A stretch of 64,000 bases of DNA. Origin: Liolophura sinensis (taxonomy: Eukaryota; Mollusca; Polyplacophora; Chitonida; Chitonidae). Location of the stretch: assembly GCF_032854445.1 (NCBI RefSeq), contig NW_027018173.1, forward strand, positions 1 through 64,000, in the 5' to 3' direction. This document shows, in pieces, positions 53,083 through 64,000 of the stretch. Both the position numbers and the translations under genes were made by a program. Positions within the stretch are counted from its first letter, which is position 1, and each line of letters begins with the position of its first letter. The notes beneath the pieces were generated by a model. That model had not been told where the DNA came from, made no database searches, and saw only the letters and a program-made list of their open reading frames with translations.

Positions 53083-54727
53083 ATGCGCAATTGGGTCAGG
53101 CATCTCCAGCTGTTGAAAAATTGGAAATTTCCTTGGTTTCCATGGAGTAAGAGCCGTTGCTGGGCACGTGATTTTGACATAAATGATGATTCAATTGTGG
53201 CTACAGCCAAAAGTATTGGTCGGAGAGCAACGCGGTTTGCACCATTCGATTTCTCGTCACAAAATACGTCGGATTAGCCTCTTACCAGCAGCATTGGAAC
53301 ATTTTTTCCACTTTTGGATTTTTGCCTGGTCCTTTTGCTAATTGAAATCGGCTACATGTACTATGTACCATCGCGACTGGTCATTACTATATTCAACTTT
53401 TGATTATAAGTTGTGTGCCCTTCGGTAGCCCAGAAGATGTCAAATCTTTGGGCCAAGCCCATTTAACTCACCCAGCAAATGTCTTACTTCTAAGTCGAAG
53501 ATAAACTCAATGTCTTTATCTACATGTAGAAAAACCACACCATTTTTATATAAAAAACACAAGGTACTTGATACAGTCTGCTGTAAAAAGTACAATTGAA
53601 CACTGACCCACATCAATAAGGTGCCAAAAGATGCGCAATTGGGTCAGGCATCTCCAGGTGTTGAAAAATTGGAAATTTCCTTGGTTTCCATGGAGTAAGA
53701 GCCGTTGCTGGGCACGTGATTTTGACATAAATGATCATTCAATTGTGGCTACAGCAAAAAGTATTGGTCGGAGAGCAACGCGGTTTGCACCATTCGATTT
53801 CTCGTCACAAAATACGTCGGATTAGCCTCTTACCAGCAGCATTGGAGCATTTTTTCCACTTTTGGATTTTTGCCTGGTCCTTTTGCTAATTGAAATCGGC
53901 TACATGTACTATGTACAATCGCGACTGGTCATTACTATATTCAACTTTTGATTATAAGTTATGTGCCCTTCGGTAGCCCAGAAGACGTCAAATCTTTGGG
54001 CCAAGCCCATTTAACTCACCCAGCAAATGTCTTACTCTCTAAGTCGAAGATAAACTTAATCTCTTTATCTACATGTAGAAAAACCACACCATTTTTATAT
54101 AAAAAACACAAGGTACTTGATACAGTCTGCTGTAAAAAGTACAATTGAACACTGACCCACATCAATAAGGTGCCAAAAGATGCGCAATTGGGTCAGGCAT
54201 CTCCAGCTGTTGAAAATTTGTAAATTTCCTTGGTTTCCATGGAGTAAGAGCCGTTGCTGGGCACGTGATTTTGACATAAATGATGATTCAATTGTGGCTA
54301 CAGCCAAAAGTATTGGTCGGAGAGCAACGCGGTTTGCACCATTCGATTTCTCGTCACAAAATACGTCGGATTAGCCTCTTACCAGCAGCATTGGAACATT
54401 TTTTCCACTTTTGGATTTTTGCCTGGTCCTTTTGCTAATTGAAATGGGCTACATGTACTATGTACCATCGCGACTGGTCATTACTATATTCAACTTTTGA
54501 TTATAAGTTATGTGCCCTTCGGTAGCCCAGAAGACGTCAAATCTTTGGGCCAAGCCCATTTAACTCACCCAGCAAATGTCTTACTTCTAAGTCGAAGATA
54601 AACTCAATGTCTTTATCTACATGTAGAAAAACCACACCATTTTTATATAAAAAACACAAGGTACTTGATACAGTCTGCTGTAAAAAGTACAATTGAACAC
54701 TGACCCACATCAATAAGGTGCCAAAAG

Positions 54728-57700
54728 ATGCGCATTTGGGTCAGGCATCTCCAGCTGTTGAAAAATTGGAAATTTCCTTGGTTTCCATGGAGTAAGAGCC
54801 GTTGCTGGGCACGTGATTTTGACATAAATGATGATTCAATTGTGGCTACAGCCAAAAGTATTGGTCGGAGAGCAACGCGGTTTGCACCATTCGATTTCTC
54901 GTCACAAAATACGTCGGATTAGCCTCTTACCAGCAGCATTGGAACATTTTTTCCACTTTTGGATTTTTGCCTGGTCCTTTTGCTAATTGAAATCGGCTAC
55001 ATGTACTATGTACCATCGCGACTGGTCATTACTATATTCAACTTTTGATTATAAGTTATGTGCCCTTCGGTAGCCCAGAAGACGTCAAATCTTTGGGCCA
55101 AGCCCATTTAACTCACCCAGCAAATGTCTTACTTCTAAGTCGAAGATCAACTTAATCTCTTTATCTACATGTAGAAAAACCACACCATTTTTATATAAAA
55201 ACCACAAGGTACTTGATACAGTCTGCTGTAAAAAGTACAATTGAACACTGACCCACATCAATAAGGTGCCAAAAGATGCGCAATTGGGTCAGGCATCTCC
55301 AGGTGTTGAAAAATTGCAAATTTCCTTGGTTTCCATGGAGTAAGAGCCGTTGCTGGGCACGTGATTTTGACATAAATGATGATTCAATTGTGGCTACAGC
55401 CAAAAGTATTGGTCGGAGAGCAACGCGGTTTGCACCATTCGATTTCTCGTCACAAAATTACGTCGGATTAGCCTCTTACCAGCAGCATTGGAACATTTTT
55501 TCCACTTTTGGATTTTTGCCTGGTCCTTTTGCTAATTGAAATCGGCTACATGTACTTTGTACCATCGCGACTGGTCATTACTATATTCAACTTTTGATTA
55601 TAAGTTATGTGCCCTTCGGTAGCCCAGAAGATGTCAAATCTTTGGGCCAAGCCCATTTAACTCACCCAGCAAATGTCTTACTTCTAAGTCGAAGATAAAC
55701 TTAATCTCTTTATCTACATGTAGAAAAACCACACCATTTTTATATAAAAAACACAAGGTACTTGATACAGTCTGCTGTAAAAAGTACAATTGAACACTGA
55801 CCCACATCAATAAGGTGCCAAAAGATGCGCAATTGGGTCAGGCATCTCCAGGTGTTGAAAAATTGCAAATTTCCTTGGTTTCCATGGAGTAAGAGCCGTT
55901 GCTGGGCACGTGATTTTGACATAAATGATGATTCAATTGTGGCTACAGCCAAAAGTATTGGTCGGAGAGCAACGCGGTTTGCACCATTCGATTTCTCGTC
56001 ACAAAATACGTCGGATTAGCCTCTTACCAGCAGCATTGGAACATTTTTTCCACTTTTGGATTTTTGCCTGGTCCTTTTGCTAATTGAAATCGGCTACATG
56101 TACTATGTACCATCGCGACTGGTCATTACTATATTCAACTTTTGATTATAAGTTATGTGCCCTTCGGTAGCCCAGAAGACGTCAAATCTTTGGGCCAAGC
56201 CCATTTAACTCACCCAGCAAATGTCTTACTTCTAAGTCGAAGATAAACTTAATCTCTTTATCTACATGTAGAAAAACCACACCATTTTTATATAAAAAAC
56301 ACAAGGTACTTGATACAGTCTGCTGTAAAAAGTACAATTGAACACTGACCCACATAAATAAGGTGCCAAAAGATGCGCAATTGGGTCAGGCATCTCCAGC
56401 TGTTGAAAAAATTGGAAATTTCCTTGGTTTCCATGGAGTAAGAGCCGTTGCTGGGCACGTGATTTTGACATAAATGATGATTCAATTGTGGCTTCAGCCA
56501 AAAGTATTGGTCGGAGAGCAACGCGGTTTGCACCATTCGATTTCTCGTCACAAAATACGTCGGATTAGCCTCTTACCAGCAGCATTGGAACATTTTTTCC
56601 ACTTTTGGATTTTTGCCTGGTCCTTTTGCTAATTGAAATCGGCTACATGTACTATGTACCATCGCGACTGGTCATCACTATATTCAACTTTTGATTATAA
56701 GTTATGTGCCCTTCGGTAGCCCAGAAGACGTCAAATCTTTGGGCCAAGCCCATTTAACTCACCCAGCAAATGTCTTACTTCTAAGTCGAAGATAAACTTA
56801 ATGTCTTTATCTACATGTAGATAAACCACACCATTTTTATATAAAAAACACAAGGTACTTGATACAGTCTGCTGTAAAAAGTACAATTGAACACTGACCC
56901 ACATCAATAAGGTGCCAAAAGATGCGCAATTGGGTCAGGCATCTCCAGCTGTTGAAAAATTGCAAATTTCCTTGGTTTCCATGGAGTAAGAGCCGTTGCT
57001 GGGCACGTGATTTTGACATAAATGATGATTCAATTGTGGCTACAGCCAAAAGTATTGGTCGGAGAGCAACGCGGTTTGCACCATTCGATTTCTCGTCACA
57101 AAATACGTCGGATTAGCCTCTTACCAGCAGCATTGGAACATTTTTTCCACTTTTGGATTTTTGCCTGGTCCTTTTGCTAATTGAAATGAGCTACATGTAC
57201 TATGTACCATCGCGACTGGTCATTACTATATTCAACTTTTGATTATAAGTTATGTGCCCTTCGGTAGCCCAGAAGACGTCAAATCTTTGGGCCAAGCCCA
57301 TTTAACTCACCCAGCAAATGTCTTACTTCTAAGTCGAAGATAAACTCAATGTCTTTATCTACATGTAGAAAAACCACACCATTTTTATATAAAAAACACA
57401 AGGTACTTGATACAGTCTGCTGTAAAAAGTACAATTGAACACTGACCCACATCAATAAGGTGCCAAAAGATGCGCAATTGGGTCAGGCATCTCCAGCTGT
57501 TGAAAAATTGCAAATTTCCTTGGTTTCCATGGAGTAAGAGCCGTTGCTGGGCACGTGATTTTGACATAAATGATGATTCAATTGTGGCTACAGCCAAAAG
57601 TATTGGTCGGAGAGCAACGCGGTTTGCACCATTCGATTTCTCGTCACAAAATACGTCGGATTAGCCTCTTACCAGCAGCATTGGAACATTTTTTCCACTT

Positions 57701-58565
57701 TTGGATTTTTGCCTGGTCCTTTTGCTAATTGAAATCGGCTACATGTACTATGTACCATCGCGACTGGTCATTACTATATTCAACTTTTGATTATAAGTTA
57801 TGTGCCCTTCGGTAGCCCAGAAGACGTCAAATATTTGGGCCAAGCCCATTTAACTCACCCAGCAAATGTCTTACTTCTAAGTCGAAGATAAACTCAATGT
57901 CTTTATCTACATGTAGAAAAACCACACCATTTTTATATAAAAAACACAAGGTACTTGATACAGTCTGCTGTAAAAAGTACAATTGAACACTGACCCACAT
58001 CAATAAGGTGCCAAAAGATGCGCAATTGGGTCAGGCATCTCCAGCTGTTGAAAAATTGGAAATTTCCTTGGTTTCCATGGAGTAAGAGCCGTTGCTGGGC
58101 ACGTGATTTTGACATAAATGATGATTCAATTGTGGCTACAGCCAAAAGTATTGGTCGGAGAGCAACGCGGTTTGCACCATTCGATTTCTCGTCACAAAAT
58201 ACGTCGGATTAGCCTCTTACCAGCAGCATTGGAACATTTTTTCCACTTTTGGATTTTTGCCTGGTCCTTTTGCTAATTGAAATCGGCTACATGTACTATG
58301 TACCATCGCGACTGGTCATTACTATATTCAACTTTTGATTATAAGTTATGTGCCCTTCGGTAGCCCAGAAGACGTCAAATCTTTGGGCCAAGCCCATTTA
58401 ACTCACCCAGCAAATGTCTTACTTCTAAGTCGAAGATAAACTCAATGTCTTTATCTACATGTAGAAAAACCACACCATTTTTATATCAAAAACACAAGGT
58501 ACTTGATACAGTCTGCTGTAAAAAGTACAATTGAACACTGACCCACATCAATAAGGTGCCAAAAG
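54728..58565. repeat. Right 7-mer higher-order repeat, copy 1 (3838 bp)
   Basis: Monomers start at 54728, 55276, 55825, 56373, 56922, 57470 and 58018. Ordered markers are GCGCATTTGGG, GAAGATCAAC, CACATAAATAAGG, GGCTTCAGCC with GTCATCAC and GTAGATAAACC, AAATGAGCTAC, AAATATTTGGG and TATATCAAA. Every marker recurs in the same order in the next seven monomers. Two single-base insertions (near 55459 and 56410) make this copy 2 bp longer than 7 x 548. Confidence 0.93.
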
Positions 58566-61500
58566 ATGCGCATTTGGGTCAGGCATCTCCAGCTGTTGAA
58601 AAATTGGAAATTTCCTTGGTTTCCATGGAGTAAGAGCCGTTGCTGGGCACGTGATTTTGACATAAATGATGATTCAATTGTGGCTACAGCCAAAAGTATT
58701 GGTCGGAGAGCAACGCGGTTTGCACCATTCGATTTCTCGTCACAAAATACGTCGGATTAGCCTCTTACCAGCAGCATTGGAACATTTTTTCCACTTTTGG
58801 ATTTTTGCCTGGTCCTTTTGCTAATTGAAATCGGCTACATGTACTATGTACCATCGCGACTGGTCATTACTATATTCAACTTTTGATTATAAGTTATGTG
58901 CCCTTCGGTAGCCCAGAAGACGTCAAATCTTTGGGCCAAGCCCATTTAACTCACCCAGCAAATGTCTTACTTCTAAGTCGAAGATCAACTTAATCTCTTT
59001 ATCTACATGTAGAAAAACCACACCATTTTTATATAAAAACCACAAGGTACTTGATACAGTCTGCTGTAAAAAGTACAATTGAACACTGACCCACATCAAT
59101 AAGGTGCCAAAAGATGCGCAATTGGGTCAGGCATCTCCAGGTGTTGAAAAATTGCAAATTTCCTTGGTTTCCATGGAGTAAGAGCCGTTGCTGGGCACGT
59201 GATTTTGACATAAATGATGATTCAATTGTGGCTACAGCCAAAAGTATTGGTCGGAGAGCAACGCGGTTTGCACCATTCGATTTCTCGTCACAAAATACGT
59301 CGGATTAGCCTCTTACCAGCAGCATTGGAACATTTTTTCCACTTTTGGATTTTTGCCTGGTCCTTTTGCTAATTGAAATCGGCTACATGTACTATGTACC
59401 ATCGCGACTGGTCATTACTATATTCAACTTTTGATTATAAGTTATGTGCCCTTCGGTAGCCCAGAAGATGTCAAATCTTTGGGCCAAGCCCATTTAACTC
59501 ACCCAGCAAATGTCTTACTTCTAAGTCGAAGATAAACTTAATCTCTTTATCTACATGTAGAAAAACCACACCATTTTTATATAAAAAACACAAGGTACTT
59601 GATACAGTCTGCTGTAAAAAGTACAATTGAACACTGACCCACATCAATAAGGTGCCAAAAGATGCGCAATTGGGTCAGGCATCTCCAGGTGTTGAAAAAT
59701 TGCAAATTTCCTTGGTTTCCATGGAGTAAGAGCCGTTGCTGGGCACGTGATTTTGACATAAATGATGATTCAATTGTGGCTACAGCCAAAAGTATTGGTC
59801 GGAGAGCAACGCGGTTTGCACCATTCGATTTCTCGTCACAAAATACGTCGGATTAGCCTCTTACCAGCAGCATTGGAACATTTTTTCCACTTTTGGATTT
59901 TTGCCTGGTCCTTTTGCTAATTGAAATCGGCTACATGTACTATGTACCATCGCGACTGGTCATTACTATATTCAACTTTTGATTATAAGTTATGTGCCCT
60001 TCGGTAGCCCAGAAGACGTCAAATCTTTGGGCCAAGCCCATTTAACTCACCCAGCAAATGTCTTACTTCTAAGTCGAAGATAAACTTAATCTCTTTATCT
60101 ACATGTAGAAAAACCACACCATTTTTATATAAAAAACACAAGGTACTTGATACAGTCTGCTGTAAAAAGTACAATTGAACACTGACCCACATAAATAAGG
60201 TGCCAAAAGATGCGCAATTGGGTCAGGCATCTCCAGCTGTTGAAAAATTGGAAATTTCCTTGGTTTCCATGGAGTAAGAGCCGTTGCTGGGCACGTGATT
60301 TTGACATAAATGATGATTCAATTGTGGCTTCAGCCAAAAGTATTGGTCGGAGAGCAACGCGGTTTGCACCATTCGATTTCTCGTCACAAAATACGTCGGA
60401 TTAGCCTCTTACCAGCAGCATTGGAACATTTTTTCCACTTTTGGATTTTTGCCTGGTCCTTTTGCTAATTGAAATCGGCTACATGTACTATGTACCATCG
60501 CGACTGGTCATCACTATATTCAACTTTTGATTATAAGTTATGTGCCCTTCGGTAGCCCAGAAGACGTCAAATCTTTGGGCCAAGCCCATTTAACTCACCC
60601 AGCAAATGTCTTACTTCTAAGTCGAAGATAAACTTAATGTCTTTATCTACATGTAGATAAACCACACCATTTTTATATAAAAAACACAAGGTACTTGATA
60701 CAGTCTGCTGTAAAAAGTACAATTGAACACTGACCCACATCAATAAGGTGCCAAAAGATGCGCAATTGGGTCAGGCATCTCCAGCTGTTGAAAAATTGCA
60801 AATTTCCTTGGTTTCCATGGAGTAAGAGCCGTTGCTGGGCACGTGATTTTGACATAAATGATGATTCAATTGTGGCTACAGCCAAAAGTATTGGTCGGAG
60901 AGCAACGCGGTTTGCACCATTCGATTTCTCGTCACAAAATACGTCGAATTAGCCTCTTACCAGCAGCATTGGAACATTTTTTCCACTTTTGGATTTTTGC
61001 CTGGTCCTTTTGCTAATTGAAATGAGCTACATGTACTATGTACCATCGCGACTGGTCATTACTATATTCAACTTTTGATTATAAGTTATGTGCCCTTCGG
61101 TAGCCCAGAAGACGTCAAATCTTTGGGCCAAGCCCATTTAACTCACCCAGCAAATGTCTTACTTCTAAGTCGAAGATAAACTCAATGTCTTTATCTACAT
61201 GTAGAAAAACCACACCATTTTTATATAAAAAACACAAGGTACTTGATACAGTCTGCTGTAAAAAGTACAATTGAACACTGACCCACATCAATAAGGTGCC
61301 AAAAGATGCGCAATTGGGTCAGGCATCTCCAGCTGTTGAAAAATTGCAAATTTCCTTGGTTTCCATGGAGTAAGAGCCGTTGCTGGGCACGTGATTTTGA
61401 CATAAATGATGATTCAATTGTGGCTACAGCCAAAAGTATTGGTCGGAGAGCAACGCGGTTTGCACCATTCGATTTCTCGTCACAAAATACGTCGGATTAG

Positions 61501-62401
61501 CCTCTTACCAGCAGCATTGGAACATTTTTTCCACTTTTGGATTTTTGCCTGGTCCTTTTGCTAATTGAAATCGGCTACATGTACTATGTACCATCGCGAC
61601 TGGTCATTACTATATTCAACTTTTGATTATAAGTTATGTGCCCTTCGGTAGCCCAGAAGACGTCAAATATTTGGGCCAAGCCCATTTAACTCACCCAGCA
61701 AATGTCTTACTTCTAAGTCGAAGATAAACTCAATGTCTTTATCTACATGTAGAAAAACCACACCATTTTTATATAAAAAACACAAGGTACTTGATACAGT
61801 CTGCTGTAAAAAGTACAATTGAACACTGACCCACATCAATAAGGTGCCAAAAGATGCGCAATTGGGTCAGGCATCTCCAGCTGTTGAAAAATTGGAAATT
61901 TCCTTGGTTTCCATGGAGTAAGAGCCGTTGCTGGGCACGTGATTTTGACATAAATGATGATTCAATTGTGGCTACAGCCAAAAGTATTGGTCGGAGAGCA
62001 ACGCGGTTTGCACCATTCGATTTCTCGTCACAAAATACGTCGGATTAGCCTCTTACCAGCAGCATTGGAACATTTTTTCCACTTTTGGATTTTTGCCTGG
62101 TCCTTTTGCTAATTGAAATCGGCTACATGTACTATGTACCATCGCGACTGGTCATCACTATATTCAACTTTTGATTATAAGTTATGTGCCCTTCGGTAGC
62201 CCAGAAGACGTCAAATCTTTGGGCCAAGCCCATTTAACTCACCCAGCAAATGTCTTACTTCTAAGTCGAAGATAAACTCAATGTCTTTATCTACATGTAG
62301 AAAAACCACACCATTTTTATATCAAAAACACAAGGTACTTGATACAGTCTGCTGTAAAAAGTACAATTGAACACTGACCCACATCAATAAGGTGCCAAAA
62401 G
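58566..62401. repeat. Right 7-mer higher-order repeat, copy 2 (3836 bp)
   Basis: Monomers start at 58566, 59114, 59662, 60210, 60758, 61306 and 61854. By eye only about half a dozen differences separate it from copy 1, including TACTTTGTAC and AAAATTACG in copy 1, and CGTCGAATTAG near 60946 and a second GTCATCAC near 62150 in copy 2. This is one of the most recent amplification events visible in the window. Confidence 0.93.
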
Positions 62402-64000
62402 ATGCGCAATTGGGTCAGGCATCTCCAGCTGTTGAAAAATTGCAAATTTCCTTGGTTTCCATGGAGTAAGAGCCGTTGCTGGGCACGTGATTTTGACATA
62501 AATGATGATTCAATTGTGGCTACAGCCAAAAGTATTGCTCGGAGAGCAACGCGGTTTGCACCATTCGATTTCTCGTCACAAAATACGTCGGATTAGCCTC
62601 TTACCAGCAGCATTGGAACATTTTTTCCACTTTTGGATTTTTGCCTGGTCCTTTTGCTAATTGAAATCGGCTACATGTACTATGTACCATCGCGACTGGT
62701 CATTACTATATTCAACTTTTGATTATAAGTTATGTGCCCTTCGGTAGCCCAGAAGACGTCAAATCTTTGGGCCAAGCCCATTTAACTCACCCAGCAAATG
62801 TCTTACTTCTAAGTCGAAGATAAATTTAATCTCTTTATCTACATGTAGAAAAACCACACCATTTTTATATAAAAAACACAAGGTACTTGATACAGTCTGC
62901 TGTAAAAAGTACAATTGAACACTGACCCACATCAATAAGGTGCCAAAAGATGCGCAATTGGGTCAGGCATCTCCAGCTGTTGAAAAATTGGAAATTTCCT
63001 TGGTTTCCATGGAGTAAGAGCCGTTGCTGGGCACGTGATTTTGACATAAATGATGATTCAATTGTGGCTACAGCCAAAAGTATTGGTCGGAGAGCAACGC
63101 GGTTTGCACCATTCGATTTCTCGTCACAAAATACGTCGAATGAGCCTCTTACCAGCAGCATTGGAACATTTTTTCCACTTTTGGATTTTTGCCTGGTCCT
63201 TTTGCTAATTGAAATGGGCTACATGTACTATGTACCATCGCGACTGGTCATTACTATATTCAACTTTTGATTATAAGTTATGTGCCCTTCGGTAGCCCAG
63301 AAGACGTCAAATCTTTGGGCCAAGCCCATTTAACTCACCCAGCAAATGTCTTACGTCTAAGTCGAAGATAAACTCAATGTCTTTATCTACATGTAGAAAA
63401 ACCACACCATTTTTATATAAAAAACACAAGGTACTTGATACAGTCTGCTGTAAAAAGTACAATTGAACACTGACCCACATCAATAAGGTGCCAAAAGATG
63501 CGCAATTGGGTCAGGCATCTCCAGCTGTTGAAAAATTGCAAATTTCCTTGGTTTCCATGGAGTAAGAGCCGTTGCTGGGCACGTGATTTTGACATAAATG
63601 ATGATTCAATTGTGGCTACAGCCAAAAGTATTGGTCGGAGAGCAACGCGGTTTGCACCATTCGATTTCTCGTCACAAAATACGTCGGATTAGCCTCTTAC
63701 CAGCAGCATTGGAACATTTTTTCCACTTTTGGATTTTTGCCTGGTCCTTTTGCTAATTGAAATCGGCTACATGTACTATGTACCATCGCGACTGGTCATT
63801 ACTATATTCAACTTTTGATTATAAGTTATGTGCCCTTCGGTAGCCCAGAAGACGTCAAATCTTTGGGCCAAGCCCATTTAACTCACCCAGCAAATGTCTT
63901 ACTTCTAAGTCGAAGATAAACTCAATGTCTTTATCTACACGTAGAAAAACCACACCATTTTTATATAAAAAACACAAGGTACTTGATACAGTCTGCTGTA
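62402..64000. repeat. 20-monomer offset duplication, copy 2 (runs to window end)
   Basis: Partner of 51440-53082 with the same rare markers in order: TATTGCTCGG, TTTAATCTC, CGAATGAGCC, AAATGGGCTAC, CTACACGTAG. The match is cut by the window end, so the duplicated segment may be longer. The last monomer (63498) is partial, about 503 bp. Confidence 0.8.

Larger units (their letters stand above)
1..64000. repeat. 548-bp satellite tandem array, about 117 monomers
   Basis: The window is filled by head-to-tail copies of one monomer, all in the same orientation. Phased on the conserved ATGCGC hexamer, starts fall at 482, 1029, 1577, 2125, 2671, 3217, 3764, 4315, 4862, 5406, 5956, 6505, 7052, 7600, 8147, 8694 and 9243, then almost always every 548 bp to 63498 (116 starts in total). 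Monomers differ by eye at roughly 5-20 of 548 sites, so typical identity is about 97-99%, and copies inside higher-order units are closer still. No unrelated sequence longer than a few bases interrupts the array. GC is about 40%. This is the behaviour of eukaryotic satellite DNA maintained by unequal exchange or gene conversion. I do not recognise the family; chromosomal location and host are not shown by the sequence. Confidence 0.99.

Noticed and set aside
1-64000. CENP-B box
   Set aside because: No match to the TTCGNNNNANNCGGG core on either strand. The TTCG occurrences in the monomer lack the downstream CGGG.
1-64000. CRISPR array
   Set aside because: The repeat is contiguous with no unique spacers, and the 548-bp unit is far larger than a CRISPR repeat.
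1-64000. rDNA, 5S or snRNA tandem gene cluster
   Set aside because: No recognisable rRNA or snRNA segment was seen in the monomer on either strand.
1-64000. Transposon or LTR insertion inside the array
   Set aside because: Monomer spacing is 541-551 bp throughout, leaving no room for an inserted element, and no terminal repeats or target-site duplications were seen.
1-64000. Telomeric repeats or interstitial telomere tracts
   Set aside because: No tandem TTAGGG, TTTAGGG or TTAGG runs are present.

Overview
The whole window is one uninterrupted satellite DNA array. A monomer of about 548 bp (about 40% GC, counted by hand on one monomer) repeats head to tail in a single orientation from the first base to the last, giving roughly 117 copies. 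No unique sequence, gene, RNA gene, transposon insertion or orientation switch breaks it. This points to a eukaryotic heterochromatic locus (centromeric, pericentromeric, subtelomeric or a similar block). I do not recognise the monomer and cannot assign a taxon from sequence alone.

Monomers are phased here on a conserved ATGCGC hexamer, which gives starts at 482, 1029, 1577 and so on to 63498. Copies differ mostly at about two dozen diagnostic sites. These differences group monomers into recurring types, and the order of types shows higher-order structure that changes along the array. At 11.4-19.1 kb there is a 4-monomer higher-order repeat (2192 bp). A pair of 7-monomer blocks lies at 30.1-37.7 kb. 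A dimer repeat (1096 bp) lies at 42.1-44.0 kb, and a 6-monomer repeat at 46.0-50.7 kb. A second, nearly identical 7-monomer pair (about 3837 bp) lies at 54.7-62.4 kb. Longer-range duplications sit at offsets of about 24 monomers (8.1 and 21.3 kb), 19 monomers (27.2 and 37.7 kb) and 20 monomers (51.4 and 62.4 kb). This is the pattern expected from repeated unequal exchange or local segmental amplification.

Layout: 1-9.2 kb is rich in small indels (only 3 of 16 monomer spacings are exactly 548, against 82 of 99 afterwards). 9.2-24 kb is dominated by the 4-mer and its relatives. 24-44.3 kb is a domain with GATGTC, ATAAAAACCAC, AATTGATG and GGATATTT variants. About 40-50 kb carries a private CATTTCAC variant. 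51-64 kb returns to GACGTC and GTACCATCG types with the recent 7-mer.

No protein-coding gene is supported. Short ORFs recur once per monomer only because the DNA recurs, and 548 is not a multiple of 3, so no frame reads through. Each monomer carries short palindromes, a CACGTG hexamer and a TATATAAA stretch; any function for these is speculation. The interest lies in the satellite family and its layered evolution, not in an encoded system.
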